Below are positions 37,504 through 46,687 of a stretch of 51,060 bases of DNA, piece after piece (the first letter of the stretch is position 1; each line of letters starts with the position of its first letter). The notes below the pieces were generated by a model. It searched no databases, was not told the origin of the DNA, and saw only the letters and a list, made by a program, of their open reading frames with translations. A program made the translations under genes and the position numbers. Origin of the DNA: Sandarakinorhabdus cyanobacteriorum (GTDB lineage: Bacteria; Pseudomonadota; Alphaproteobacteria; Sphingomonadales; Sphingomonadaceae); assembly GCF_002251755.1 (NCBI RefSeq), contig NZ_NOXT01000101.1, positions 1 through 51,060 of the forward strand. Direction: 5' to 3'.

Positions 37504-39920
37504 GTTGGCGTGACCTGCCAGATGTCACGCGCATATTCGCCGATGGTGCGATCGGATGAGAACCAGCCGACATTGGCGATATTGTGAATGGCGCTGCGGC
37601 GCCAGCCGGCCGGATCATGCCAGCGGGCATCGACGGCGCGCTGGGCAGCGGCATAGCTGTCGAAATCGGCGGCAACCATGAACCAGTCATGCGCATACAG
37701 CCCGTCCATCAGGCCGCGATAGCGGCCGGGATCGTCGGGCGAGAACACGCCGCTGGCAATTGCCTCCACCGCCTGTTGCAGCTCGCGTGAGCCTTCGATG
37801 ATGGCGCGCGGATTGTAGCCTTCGGCGCGGCGCTGGGCGACCTCGTCGGCGGTGAGGCCGAAGATGACAATATGCTCGTCTCCCACCCGGTCCTTGATCT
37901 CGACATTGGCGCCATCAAGCGTGCCGATGGTGAGCGCGCCGTTGAGCGCGAACTTCATGTTGCCGGTGCCGGATGCTTCCATGCCGGCGGTGGAAATCTG
38001 CTCCGAAAGATCGGCTGCCGGAATGATCCGTTCGGCCAGCGACACATTGTAGTTGGGCACGAACACGACCTTGAGGAGCCCGCCCACCGACGGATCGCTG
38101 TTGATGCGCCGGGCGATGTCGCCCGCCAGTTTGATGATCAGCTTGGCGTTGTGATAGCTCGACGCGGCCTTGCCGCCGAAGATCTTCACGCGCGGCACCC
38201 AGTCCCGCTCGGGGTGGCTGCGGATCTGGTCATAGAGCGCCACCGTCTCGACGAGGTTGAGCAGCTGGCGCTTGTATTCGTGGATGCGCTTGATCTGCAC
38301 ATCGAACAGCGCATCGGGGTTGAGGCGGATGCCGGTCAGCTCCTTCAGATGGGCGGCCAGCGCCACCTTGTTGGCGCGCTTCACCTCGGCCACCCGCTCC
38401 CCCAGCGCGGCATCGCCGGCCAGTGCGTTCAGGGCCGACAAGGCTTCGGCATCATCAAGGAAGGCATCGCCGATGGCATCGCGGATGATGCCGGTGAGCG
38501 CCGGGTTGCACTGCTGCAGCCAGCGCCGCGGCGTGACGCCGTTGGTCTTGTTATTGATCCGGGCGGGATAGAGCCGATGCAGCGCCGAGAACACCGTGGA
38601 CTTCATCAGATCGGTGTGCAGCGCCGCCACGCCGTTGACGCTGTGAGCGCCGGCAAAGGCCAGATTGGCCATGCGCACCCGGCGCTCGCCATGTTCATCG
38701 ATCAGCGAGATCGCCGCCGCATCGGCATCGCTCATGCCCTGCCGCCGGGCATCGCGCAGGATGCGGCTGTTGATGGCATAAATGATCTGCATGTGGCGCG
38801 GCAGCAGCCGTTCGAACAGCGGCAGCGGCCAGCTTTCCAGCGCCTCGGGCAGCAGCGTGTGGTTGGTGTAGGCGATGGTGCCCTGGGTCAGGGCAAAGGC
38901 CTCGTCAAACTCCAGGCCATGATCATCGACCAGCAGCCGCATCAGTTCGGCGACGGCCACCGCCGGGTGGGTGTCATTCAGCTGGATCGCCACCTTTTGG
39001 GCCAAGCTGCGCACATCGCCATGATACTGGATGTGGCGGCGCACAATGTCCTGCAGGCTTGCGGCGGTGAAGAAATATTCCTGGCGCAACCGCAATTCCT
39101 GGCCGGCCGGGCTGGAATCGGCCGGGTAAAGCACCCGCACCAGGCTGTCGGCCCGCAGCTGATCGGCCAGCGCGCCAAAATGGTCGCCAGCGTTGAACGC
39201 ATCAAGGCGGATGGGATCGAGCGCATGGGCGGTCCACAGCCGCAGCGTGTTGACCCGGCGGCCGCGCCAGCCCACCACCGGCGTGTCAAAGGCCGAGGCC
39301 TCCACCAGCTCCGACGGCCGCCATTCAACGGCATCGCCGTTGGCAATCACCTCCCCGCCATAGCCGATGCGATAGCAGCTTTCGCGGCGGTCAAACTCCC
39401 ACGGGTTGCCGTGCGCCAGCCAGGTTTCCGGCAGCTCCACCTGCCAGCCATCATCGATGCGCTGGCGGAACATGCCGTTCACATAGCGGATGCCATAGCC
39501 ATAGGCCGGGATGTCAAGGCTGGCGAGGCTTTCCATGAAGCAGGCGGCCAGCCGGCCCAACCCGCCATTGCCCAGCGCCGCATCCGGTTCCAGCTCGGCC
39601 AGATCGCCCAGGTCAATGCCGTGCAGGCGCAGCGCCTGCTCCATCTCGCGCAGCATCCCCATATTGCTGATGGCATCGCGCAGCAGCCGGCCGATCAGGA
39701 ATTCGAGGCTGAGATAATAGACCCGCTTGGCGCCGGCGGCATGGGTGCGCTGGGTGCTTTCCATCCAGCGGTCAATCACATCATCGCGCAGTGCCAGAAC
39801 GGCCGCCGTGAACCAGTCATGCCGCTTGGCCGAACGTTCATCCTTGCCCACCCGGTGGCGCAGCACATCCGCGATGCGCGCTGCCAGCGCTTCGGCCTTG
39901 GGATCGGGTGTGGGTGGCAT
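37500..39920 (-). CDS. glgP: Glycogen/maltodextrin phosphorylase
   Basis: An 806-residue GT35 phosphorylase releasing glucose-1-phosphate from alpha-glucan ends. YYLSLEFLIGR and LGNGGLGRLAACFM mark the N-terminal half. IQLNDTHPAVAVAELMR, NGVTPRRWL, DVQIKRIHEYKRQLLN and EASGTGNMKFALNGALTIGTLDGANVEI (written here in part: EASGTGNMKFALNG) mark the catalytic half. The Lys of GNMKF carries pyridoxal phosphate. The ATG at 39920 has an AGGGG tract just upstream. It is the first gene of the glg block, with an operator-like palindrome 20 bases before the start codon. Confidence 0.97.
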   Translation of the reverse strand: MPPTPDPKAEALAARIADVLRHRVGKDERSAKRHDWFTAAVLALRDDVIDRWMESTQRTHAAGAKRVYYLSLEFLIGRLLRDAISNMGMLREMEQALRLHGIDLGDLAELEPDAALGNGGLGRLAACFMESLASLDIPAYGYGIRYVNGMFRQRIDDGWQVELPETWLAHGNPWEFDRRESCYRIGYGGEVIANGDAVEWRPSELVEASAFDTPVVGWRGRRVNTLRLWTAHALDPIRLDAFNAGDHFGALADQLRADSLVRVLYPADSSPAGQELRLRQEYFFTAASLQDIVRRHIQYHGDVRSLAQKVAIQLNDTHPAVAVAELMRLLVDDHGLEFDEAFALTQGTIAYTNHTLLPEALESWPLPLFERLLPRHMQIIYAINSRILRDARRQGMSDADAAAISLIDEHGERRVRMANLAFAGAHSVNGVAALHTDLMKSTVFSALHRLYPARINNKTNGVTPRRWLQQCNPALTGIIRDAIGDAFLDDAEALSALNALAGDAALGERVAEVKRANKVALAAHLKELTGIRLNPDALFDVQIKRIHEYKRQLLNLVETVALYDQIRSHPERDWVPRVKIFGGKAASSYHNAKLIIKLAGDIARRINSDPSVGGLLKVVFVPNYNVSLAERIIPAADLSEQISTAGMEASGTGNMKFALNGALTIGTLDGANVEIKDRVGDEHIVIFGLTADEVAQRRAEGYNPRAIIEGSRELQQAVEAIASGVFSPDDPGRYRGLMDGLYAHDWFMVAADFDSYAAAQRAVDARWHDPAGWRRSAIHNIANVGWFSSDRTIGEYARDIWQVTPT

Positions 39921-39939
39921 GCGCCCCTGTCTCCTCAAT

Positions 39940-39951
39940 GTGAACGTTCAC
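39940..39951. promoter_or_regulatory. Perfect 12-bp palindrome upstream of glgP, LacI-family operator type
   Basis: GTGAACGTTCAC is a perfect palindrome with a central CpG. That is the form of many LacI/GalR-family sugar-repressor operators. It lies 20 bases upstream of the glgP ATG, within the likely leader, so a bound repressor would block the glycogen operon. No LacI-family gene is in the window. Confidence 0.6.
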
Positions 39952-40094
39952 CTAACACAGGCACCGGCCCGCAAGCCATAGCGAACTTGCATTTTTCGCA
40001 TCCGTCTCCCGATGCTGACTATGACGGCACAAGTGCCGGCCGCAACCGGTGAATGGCCCACGGATTCGTATTCATGGGGATGATTGCGGCAAAT

Positions 40095-40107
40095 GCCCGG
40101 CACGGGC
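40095..40107 (-). terminator. Short hairpin directly after eutC, weak terminator candidate
   Basis: GCCCG (40095-40099) and CGGGC (40103-40107) form a 5-bp stem with a 3-base loop immediately after the eutC stop. On the minus strand it is followed by ATTTG only. It may end part of the eut transcripts before the glg promoter region. Confidence 0.3.
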
Positions 40108-40821
40108 CTAGGCCAGCCGCAGATCGCTGGCGCTTTCGTCCTTCAGGGCCACGCCGGTCAGCCGCCGGGCGCGGGCCTGGTGCACCAGCCAGGCGATGCG
40201 GGCGGCGGCGGTCTCGTGATCCAGCCCGTGCGGAGGGCGGATGTTGGACACGCAGTTGCGTTCACTGTCATGGCGGCCGGGGCGCGGCTGCCAGGTGATA
40301 TAGGCGCCCAGCGAATCCGGCGCGCTCAGCCCCGGCCGCTCGCCGATGAGCACCACCACGATGTCCACCCCCAGCGCCGCCCCGATCGCATCGCCCAGCG
40401 CCACGCGCGCCTGGTGCGCGGCCACGATTGGCGCCCACACGCCGCCCAGCCGGGGCTGCAGCGCCCGGATCAGCGGCACGGCGTGCAGCGCCACCGCCGT
40501 CGCCGACAGGCCATCGCCCACCACGATGGCGGTATCGGCGCCGCGGGGCAGCAGCCGTTCAGCCTCGGCCGATGGCAGCTGCCGGCCCAGATCGGGCCGC
40601 TGCAGATAGGTGGCCCGGTCGGGCGCGGCACTGCGCACCTCGATCGTGTCAAAGGCCGCGTGCAAGGGCCCCGTGTCAAACACCGCGTTGACGGCATCGC
40701 GCGCCCGCGCATGGGCCAGGTCAAATGCCAGGGTCGCCGCCGTGTTCAGCGCGTGCCCGGCGCGCGGCAGGCCGATGCGCGCCTGGGTGAGCGCGGCCAG
40801 ATGGGCGGGCAGATCAGCCAC
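40108..40821 (-). CDS. eutC: Ethanolamine ammonia-lyase, small (light) subunit
   Basis: A 237-residue EutC. With EutB it converts ethanolamine to acetaldehyde and ammonia using adenosylcobalamin. Family stretches are TQARIGLPRAGHALNTAATLAFDLAHARARDAV, YLQRPDLGRQLP, AIVVGDGLSATAV, VVLIGERPGLSAPDSLGAYITW and RNCVSNIRPPHGL. The GTG at 40821 lies inside the end of eutB (eight-base overlap). It is the only start consistent with the family N-terminus, although the frame is open further upstream. It is somewhat shorter than E. coli EutC (295) at the N-terminus, as in many non-microcompartment versions. Confidence 0.93.
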   Translation of the reverse strand: MADLPAHLAALTQARIGLPRAGHALNTAATLAFDLAHARARDAVNAVFDTGPLHAAFDTIEVRSAAPDRATYLQRPDLGRQLPSAEAERLLPRGADTAIVVGDGLSATAVALHAVPLIRALQPRLGGVWAPIVAAHQARVALGDAIGAALGVDIVVVLIGERPGLSAPDSLGAYITWQPRPGRHDSERNCVSNIRPPHGLDHETAAARIAWLVHQARARRLTGVALKDESASDLRLA

Positions 40822-42187
40822 CAAGCACCCCCGGCAGGGCCAGCCGCGCCGGCGATGCCGCCAGGCGCCCGGCCGCATCGGTGATGCCATTGGCCAGAAG
40901 CCAGGCCTCGAACTCCGGCGCCGGCTTCAGACCCAGCACATCGCGCAGATAGAGCGCATCGTGAAAGCTGGTCGATTGATAATTCAGCATGATGTCGTCG
41001 GCACCGGGCACGCCCATGATGAAATTCACGCCGGCCACCCCGGCCAGGGTGAGGATGGCATCCATGTCGTTCTGATCGGCTTCGGCATGGTTGGTGTAGC
41101 AGATGTCCAGCCCCATCGGCAGGCCCAGCAGCTTGCCGCAGCAATGATCCTCCAGCGCGGCGCGCAGGATCTGCTTGCCATCATACAGATATTCCGGCCC
41201 GATGAAGCCAACCACCGAATTGACCAGCAGCGGCCGGAAGGCGCGCGCCACGCCATGGGCACGGGCTTCCAGAGTCTGCTGATCAACCCCGTGGTGCGCC
41301 CCGGCCGACAGCGCCGAACCCTGGCCGGTTTCAAAATACATCACATCCTGGCCCAGCGTGCCGCGCCCCAGCGCCAACGTGGCATCCTGCGCTTCGGCCA
41401 GCAGCGCCAGATCGATGCCAAAGCCGCGATTGGTGCCTTCGGTGCCGCCAATCGACTGGAAGCACAGATCAACCGGCGCGCCGCGCGCGATCAGTTGCAG
41501 CGTGTTGGTGACATGGGTGAGCACGCAACTTTGCGTGGGGATGGCATAGGCCTGGCGCAATTCGTCGAGCAGCAGCAGCAGATTATGGGCATCGGCCACG
41601 CTGTCACCCGCCGGGTTGATGCCGATCACCGCATCGCCCGAACCCAGCAGCAGGCCATCCAGGATGGCGGCGGCAATGCCGGCCGGATCGTCGGTGGGGT
41701 GGTTGGGCTGCAACCGCACCGACAGTCGCCCCGGCAGGCCGATGGTGCCGCGAAAGCGGGTGATCACGCGCAGCTTGGCGGCCACGGCGATCAGATCCTG
41801 GTTGCGCATGAGCTTGGAAACGGCAGCGACCATCTCGGGCGTCAGGCCGGCGGCGACGGCGGTGATGGCGGCACCATCATTGGCCAGCAGCCAATCGCGA
41901 AAACCGCCGACGGTGAGATGGGCGATGGGCGCAAACGCCGCCGTGTCGTGGCGGTCGATGATCAGCCTTGTCACCTCATCCGCCTCATAGGGAACCACGG
42001 CTTCGGTTAGGAAACGAGCAAGCGGCAGATCGGCCAGCACCAGCCGGGCGGCCACCCGCTGTTCGGCGCTGGTGGCGGCCACACCGGCCAGCACATCGCC
42101 CGACCGGTGCGGGCTGGCCGCCGCCATCACCTGGCGCAGATCGGCAAAAACGTGGCGCGTGCCGCCCAGATCCTGATGATAGGGCAT
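40814..42187 (-). CDS. eutB: Ethanolamine ammonia-lyase, large (heavy) subunit
   Basis: A 457-residue EutB, the TIM-barrel catalytic subunit that binds ethanolamine and adenosylcobalamin. Clear family stretches include LSVRLQPNHPTDDPAGI, GSGDAVIGINPAGDS, LTHVTNTLQLI, CFQSIGGTEGTNRGFGID, YFETGQGSALSAGAHHG, GLDICYTNHAEADQNDMD and FIMGVPGADDIMLNYQSTSFHD. The ATG at 42187 overlaps the stop of the permease gene (TGATG). Length matches the E. coli subunit (453). The enzyme needs cobalamin, but no B12 genes or reactivating EutA are present here. Confidence 0.97.
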   Translation of the reverse strand: MPYHQDLGGTRHVFADLRQVMAAASPHRSGDVLAGVAATSAEQRVAARLVLADLPLARFLTEAVVPYEADEVTRLIIDRHDTAAFAPIAHLTVGGFRDWLLANDGAAITAVAAGLTPEMVAAVSKLMRNQDLIAVAAKLRVITRFRGTIGLPGRLSVRLQPNHPTDDPAGIAAAILDGLLLGSGDAVIGINPAGDSVADAHNLLLLLDELRQAYAIPTQSCVLTHVTNTLQLIARGAPVDLCFQSIGGTEGTNRGFGIDLALLAEAQDATLALGRGTLGQDVMYFETGQGSALSAGAHHGVDQQTLEARAHGVARAFRPLLVNSVVGFIGPEYLYDGKQILRAALEDHCCGKLLGLPMGLDICYTNHAEADQNDMDAILTLAGVAGVNFIMGVPGADDIMLNYQSTSFHDALYLRDVLGLKPAPEFEAWLLANGITDAAGRLAASPARLALPGVLGG

Positions 42188-43542
42188 CAGGCCGGCACCA
42201 CCACGCGCGGGCCGCGCCGCCAGGCCATCAGCACGGCAAGGCCCATCACCCCGGCAAACAGCGCGAACAGCCAGGGGTTGAACCAAATCATCGCCGCCAG
42301 TGCCGCCAGCGCCAGGCCCAGGGCGAGGCCCGGCAGCCAGGGATAGAGCGGCGCCGTCCACGGCCGTTCCAGACCCGGCGCCGTCTGGCGCAGGCGGAAC
42401 AGCGCCGCCATGCTCATCACATACATGACCAGCGCCCCGAACACCGACAGGGTGACAATGGCGGCGGTGAGCGGCTGGCCACCGATATTGACCAGCCGGT
42501 CGCTCCAGATCGCGGCGATGCCCACGCCGCCGGCCGCCAGCGTGGCCAGATGCGGGGTGCTCAAGCGCGGGTGCAGCCGCGCCAGCGGGCCGGGCAGGAA
42601 GCCCGCCCGCGCCAGCGCATAGATTTGCCGGGCACAGGCCATGATGATGCCATGGAACGACGCGACCAGCCCGAACAGGCCCAGCCACACCAGCATGTGC
42701 AGCCAGCCGCTGGCCCCGCCCACCACCGCCTGCATGGCGCGCGGCAGCGGATCATTCACGTTGGCCAGAGCCCGCCAATCGCCCGAGCCGCCGGCAAAGA
42801 CCATCACGCCAAAGGCCAGCACCACCAGCGTGAGCATGCCCGACACATAGGCGCGGGGAATGGTGCGCCGCGGATCGCGCGCCTCCTCGGCGGCCATGGC
42901 GACGCCTTCGATGGCGAGGAAGAACCAGATCGCAAAGGGGATTGCCGCCAGCATGCCCGGCAGCGCCGCCGGGCTCAGCTGCTCCGCCCCCGCCCAGCCG
43001 CCGGCCGCAAAGGCCTGCCACTCGAAGGCCGGGGCGACAACGCCCATGAACACCAGCAGTTCGGCCACCGCCAGCAAGGTGATCGCCAGTTCAAAGCTGG
43101 CGGCAATGGCCACGCCAGCGATGTTGAGCGTGACGAACAGGGCATAGGCGCCGGATGCCACCAGTTTCTCATCGGTGCCGGGAAACTGCACGGCCAGATA
43201 GGCGCCAATCGCCAGCGCGATCGCCGGCGGCGCGAACAGGAATTCGATCAGCGTGGCATAGCCGGCGATGGCGCCGCCCAGTGGCCCGAAGGCACGCAGA
43301 CTATAGGCAAAGGGGCCGCCGGCATGGGGGATGGCGGTCGTCAGCTCGGTGAAGCTGAAGATGAAGGCGACATAGAGCGCCGCAACGCCGGCCGCGGTGA
43401 CCAGAAAGCCCAGCGTGCCCGCCGCCGCCCAGCCATAGCTCCAGCCGAAATATTCGCCCGAAATGACCAGGCCAACCGCAATGCCCCACAGCTGCAGGCC
43501 GCCCAGCGTGCGCGGCAGCGTTGCTTGTTCGGCATGGTCCAT
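42187..43542 (-). CDS. eat: Ethanolamine permease (APC superfamily)
   Basis: A 451-residue amino-acid/polyamine-type permease with about 12 membrane segments. The N-terminal LGGLQLWGIAVGLVISGEYFGWSYGW and TELTTAIPHAGGPFAYSLRAFGP match ethanolamine transporters of the Eat family. Direct overlap with eutB supports ethanolamine as substrate. It is the first gene of the eat-eutB-eutC unit; the 157-base leader upstream shows no obvious cobalamin riboswitch. Confidence 0.9.
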   Translation of the reverse strand: MDHAEQATLPRTLGGLQLWGIAVGLVISGEYFGWSYGWAAAGTLGFLVTAAGVAALYVAFIFSFTELTTAIPHAGGPFAYSLRAFGPLGGAIAGYATLIEFLFAPPAIALAIGAYLAVQFPGTDEKLVASGAYALFVTLNIAGVAIAASFELAITLLAVAELLVFMGVVAPAFEWQAFAAGGWAGAEQLSPAALPGMLAAIPFAIWFFLAIEGVAMAAEEARDPRRTIPRAYVSGMLTLVVLAFGVMVFAGGSGDWRALANVNDPLPRAMQAVVGGASGWLHMLVWLGLFGLVASFHGIIMACARQIYALARAGFLPGPLARLHPRLSTPHLATLAAGGVGIAAIWSDRLVNIGGQPLTAAIVTLSVFGALVMYVMSMAALFRLRQTAPGLERPWTAPLYPWLPGLALGLALAALAAMIWFNPWLFALFAGVMGLAVLMAWRRGPRVVVPA

Positions 43543-43646
43543 CGCGCGCCCCCTGCCGGCACACCGCCGGCGCCAGCCGTGACCATAGTGGCGGTGAAAT
43601 CAGCCTGCGCCAAGGGGGAGCCTGGCCCAGCGCAACAACCGGGCAC

Positions 43647-43674
43647 GCTGGGCAGGGATGCAGCTTTGCCCAGC
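43647..43674 (-). terminator. 8-bp hairpin between the amidohydrolase and eat genes
   Basis: GCTGGGCA (43647-43654) pairs perfectly with TGCCCAGC (43667-43674) across a 12-base loop. It lies 26 bases after the amidohydrolase stop on the minus strand. No T-tract follows, so a terminator or mRNA-end role is tentative. Confidence 0.35.
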
Positions 43675-43699
43675 CGTCCCGGCAAGATCGCGCAACCGC

Positions 43700-45445
43700 C
43701 TATCGCTGATACACCAGCTTGCCATTGACGATGGTTGCCCGGATCTGGCCTGCGAGGATTTTTTCCGGCGCGGTGGCGGCAAGGGCGAAGGGATCAATAT
43801 CCATGATGGTCAGATCAGCCCAGCGCCCCTTGGCGATGATCCCGGTCTGGCCTTCGCGAAAAGCCGCATAGGCCGACCAGTTGGTATAGGCCCGGATCGC
43901 TTCCTCGATGGTCATCCGCTGCGCCGGATACCAGCCGCCCGGGGGCTGGCCCTGCTTGTCCTGGCGGGTGATCGCCGAATGCAGGCCATAGAAGATGCTG
44001 TGGTCTGACCCCGGATTGTCGGCATTGAAGGTCAGCCGCGCGCCCTGGCGGCGCAGCGAGCGCCAGGCATAGGCGCCAAGGATGCGCTGCGGGCCAAGGC
44101 GGGCTTCGGCCCAGGCCTTGTCCTCCACCGCGTGGGGCGGCTCCATCGAGGCGATCACGCCAAGCAGGTTGAAGCGCGGCTGGTCTTCTGGCGCGACGAC
44201 CTGGGCATGTTCGATCCGGTGGCGGTTGCCGGCGGTGCCCGGATCGGCCTTGAACTCCCCTTCCAGGAAGTCGAGCACCTCACGGTTGCCGGCATCGCCG
44301 ATGGCGTGGAACCCGATCTGGAAGCCAGCCTTCATCGCTGCCTTGGCCAAATCGCGATCAAAGCCATAGCCGCTGCCGCTGATCCCGCGGTGGCCCGGCT
44401 TGTCTTCATAATCGGCCAGCAGCCGCGCCCCGCGCGATCCCAGCGCGCCATCGTAATAGGCCTTGACCGCGCGGGTGACGAACATGCTGTCCGTATCCCG
44501 GTCCGGCCCCTTGGCGATCCACTGCCGCATCAAGGGCGGGTCGCGCAGCGAGAGCATGGCATAGACCCGGATCGGCAGGCGCTGCTCGTCCTCAAGGTTC
44601 TGGAGCGCGGCCATCGCCTGGGCAGGCACACCGGCCTCGTGCACCGTTACATAGCCATCGGCAGCCATCTGGGTGAGGCCCCTCAAGGCATGGCGCGCGA
44701 CCACCGCCGGGGGCTCCGGCGGCACCACTGCGTCCACCATGGTCGCCGCGCGGTTCAGGAACAGGCCATTTGGCTGGCCATCCGCGCCCAGCCGCATTTC
44801 GCCGCCGACCGGCACCGGGCTGGCCTTGGTGATCTTGCCGGCATCAAGCGCGGCCTGGTTGGTCCAGATGGCAAAACCGTGCAGGCTGCGCAGCACCACC
44901 GGATGATCGGGCACGGCCGCGCTCAACATCTGCTTGTCGGGATAGCGGTTGGCCCAGGCCCCCTCGTCCCACCCGGCGCCGAAAATCCATTCACCCTTGG
45001 GGACGGACTTCGCCCGCGCGGCCACCAGCGCCACCGCCTCGGCTTCGGTGGTGACATTGGTGAGATCAACCGATTCCAGCTTGGCGCCGAGCTCGACGAA
45101 ATGGGTGTGGGAATCGACCAGCCCGGGGATGATGGTCGCGCCGTTGAGATCGATCACCCGGGTCTGCTTGCCGCGCAGGGCCAGCGCGCCCTTCTCGCTG
45201 CCGACATAGACGATCCTGCCGCCGCGGATCGCGACCGCTGCGGCATCGGGGTGCCAGCTGCCGTTGCTGATGGGCGCATCCGCTGCCGGCTTGCCATCCA
45301 GCCCCGGCTCGCCCCAGCGGAGCGTGTAGACCCGGGCATCGGTCAGGATCAGATCCGCCCCACCGACGGCTTTGGCTGGTGATGCGGCAGCACTTGCGGA
45401 GACCAGGACAGCGCCGATCACGCATGCGAACAGACCCGTGTTCAT
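43700..45445 (-). CDS. Exported amidohydrolase (YtcJ-like, amidohydrolase family 3)
   Basis: A 581-residue metal-dependent hydrolase with a signal peptide (MNTGLFACVIGAVLVSASAAAS). Motifs are ADLILTDARVYTL at the start of the beta-sandwich, IIPGLVDSHTHFVELG (metal-binding HxH), QIGFHAIGDAGNREVLDFLE and RIEHAQVV (metal-binding His residues), and FNADNPGSDHSIFYGL near the C-terminus with the usual late Asp. YtcJ-type proteins act on N-formyl or other amide and cyclic substrates, but the true substrate is unknown. The ATG at 45445 has GGGGAG about nine bases upstream; a GTG at 45451 is possible. It is divergent from the metallo-beta-lactamase-fold gene. Confidence 0.88.
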   Translation of the reverse strand: MNTGLFACVIGAVLVSASAAASPAKAVGGADLILTDARVYTLRWGEPGLDGKPAADAPISNGSWHPDAAAVAIRGGRIVYVGSEKGALALRGKQTRVIDLNGATIIPGLVDSHTHFVELGAKLESVDLTNVTTEAEAVALVAARAKSVPKGEWIFGAGWDEGAWANRYPDKQMLSAAVPDHPVVLRSLHGFAIWTNQAALDAGKITKASPVPVGGEMRLGADGQPNGLFLNRAATMVDAVVPPEPPAVVARHALRGLTQMAADGYVTVHEAGVPAQAMAALQNLEDEQRLPIRVYAMLSLRDPPLMRQWIAKGPDRDTDSMFVTRAVKAYYDGALGSRGARLLADYEDKPGHRGISGSGYGFDRDLAKAAMKAGFQIGFHAIGDAGNREVLDFLEGEFKADPGTAGNRHRIEHAQVVAPEDQPRFNLLGVIASMEPPHAVEDKAWAEARLGPQRILGAYAWRSLRRQGARLTFNADNPGSDHSIFYGLHSAITRQDKQGQPPGGWYPAQRMTIEEAIRAYTNWSAYAAFREGQTGIIAKGRWADLTIMDIDPFALAATAPEKILAGQIRATIVNGKLVYQR

Positions 45446-45595
45446 ATCCACTTGCTCCCCGGCAGGTTCGTCGTCAGATCATTCGAGAGAGCTGGCGGCG
45501 CAGATGAGCCGGAAGTCCGCCTCATCCGGAGGACGTTAAGGGGCGATCTTGCGCTGTTGCAAGCGTCGATGTTCGGTGATGGGGGGGGCAGCCAG

Positions 45596-46570
45596 ATGCA
45601 AAGGCCGAGGTGGATTGGCTGGTTGGCCGTCGTTGCCGGGGCGGCGGCCTTGCTGGTGGCGCTGGCGCCCTATGTTTTCGCCGAACTGATCATGGTCGCT
45701 GCCAGGCTCGGAACGAACATCATGCCGGCGCCCGCCAATCCTTCGCAGTTCCGGCCACTGCCTGGCCCGGCCGCGGGAACGGATGTTGACGGGCATTGGC
45801 GTGTCGAGATGATTGCGCCGGGCACATGGGCGATCGGCGAGCCGGCCGCCGAGCCCGATAATTATGCATATCTGCTGGTCGGCAATCGCCGCGCGCTGCT
45901 GATCGACAGTGGCGCAACCCGCACGCACGACATCCGCCGCGCCCTTGCTGGCCTGACCAGGCTGCCGGTCACGGTTGTTCCCAGCCACCTGCATCACGAC
46001 CACACCAGCGGCCTCGGCTATCTTCGCGAAATCGCGCTCATCGACCTGCCGGAAACGCGGGCCCGCGCGCAGGGCAATGATGTGCGCTTGGACCGCTATC
46101 AATTTGCCCGCCCGGACCCGGTTCGCTTCAAGGCGACACAGTGGATCAAGCCCGGCGAAACCATCGATCTGGGTGGCCGCTCCGTCACCATTCTGTCAAC
46201 GCCCGGCCACACCACGACGTCGGTTTCGGTTTGGGAGCAGGCCGGCAAGCGCCTCTACACCGGGGATTTCCTCTACCCGACGACGCTTTATGCCTTCGCG
46301 CCGGATTCCAGCCTCTCGACCTATATTGCGACCATCGACCAGCTGCTCGCCATGCTGCCGGGTGATACCAGGCTTTATGGTGCGCACTGCTGCCGCAACG
46401 ATGCCCCGCCGCGGGCGCCGTGGCTGTCGACGAGCGACCTTGCAGACACAAGAGCCGCCATCAGGCGCATCCAGTCCGGCGACCTGGAGGGCCGCGGCTT
46501 CATCATCCGCCGCTACCCCGTGAACGATCGGATGACGCTGCTCACCCTCTATCCGCTGGCAAATCGCTGA
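45596..46570 (+). CDS. Membrane-anchored metallo-beta-lactamase-fold hydrolase
   Basis: A 324-residue MBL-fold protein. An N-terminal anchor (WIGWLAVVAGAAALLVALAPYVFA) is followed by the metal-binding HxHxDH at 131-136 (SHLHHDHTSG), LLIDSGATRTHD before it, STPGHTTTSVSVWE and YTGDFLYPTT after it, and a late GAHCC with the last His. The catalytic domain would be periplasmic. I chose the ATG at 45596 because a run of G at 45581-45588 gives a ribosome-binding site. Substrate class (lactone, thioester, beta-lactam or other) cannot be told from these motifs. Confidence 0.82.
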   Translation: MQRPRWIGWLAVVAGAAALLVALAPYVFAELIMVAARLGTNIMPAPANPSQFRPLPGPAAGTDVDGHWRVEMIAPGTWAIGEPAAEPDNYAYLLVGNRRALLIDSGATRTHDIRRALAGLTRLPVTVVPSHLHHDHTSGLGYLREIALIDLPETRARAQGNDVRLDRYQFARPDPVRFKATQWIKPGETIDLGGRSVTILSTPGHTTTSVSVWEQAGKRLYTGDFLYPTTLYAFAPDSSLSTYIATIDQLLAMLPGDTRLYGAHCCRNDAPPRAPWLSTSDLADTRAAIRRIQSGDLEGRGFIIRRYPVNDRMTLLTLYPLANR

Positions 46571-46687
46571 CCCAAGGCAGCGTGCTGCGAAGGACGGGAA
46601 AACGGCAGGTGGTCCGTCACCAAATTGTGGGGTTGCGCGCCGGAGGCCTGGCGGCAAGCATGCGGGCGGACGAGAGGACCAAAGACG

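Noticed and set aside
37872-40052. 726-codon open frame on the plus strand opposite glgP
   Set aside because: glgP on the other strand is unambiguous, and the antisense translation is low-complexity and motif-free.
43543-43699. Possible adenosylcobalamin riboswitch before eat-eutB-eutC
   Set aside because: The 157-base leader lacks a recognisable B12 box. I see only one 8-bp hairpin.
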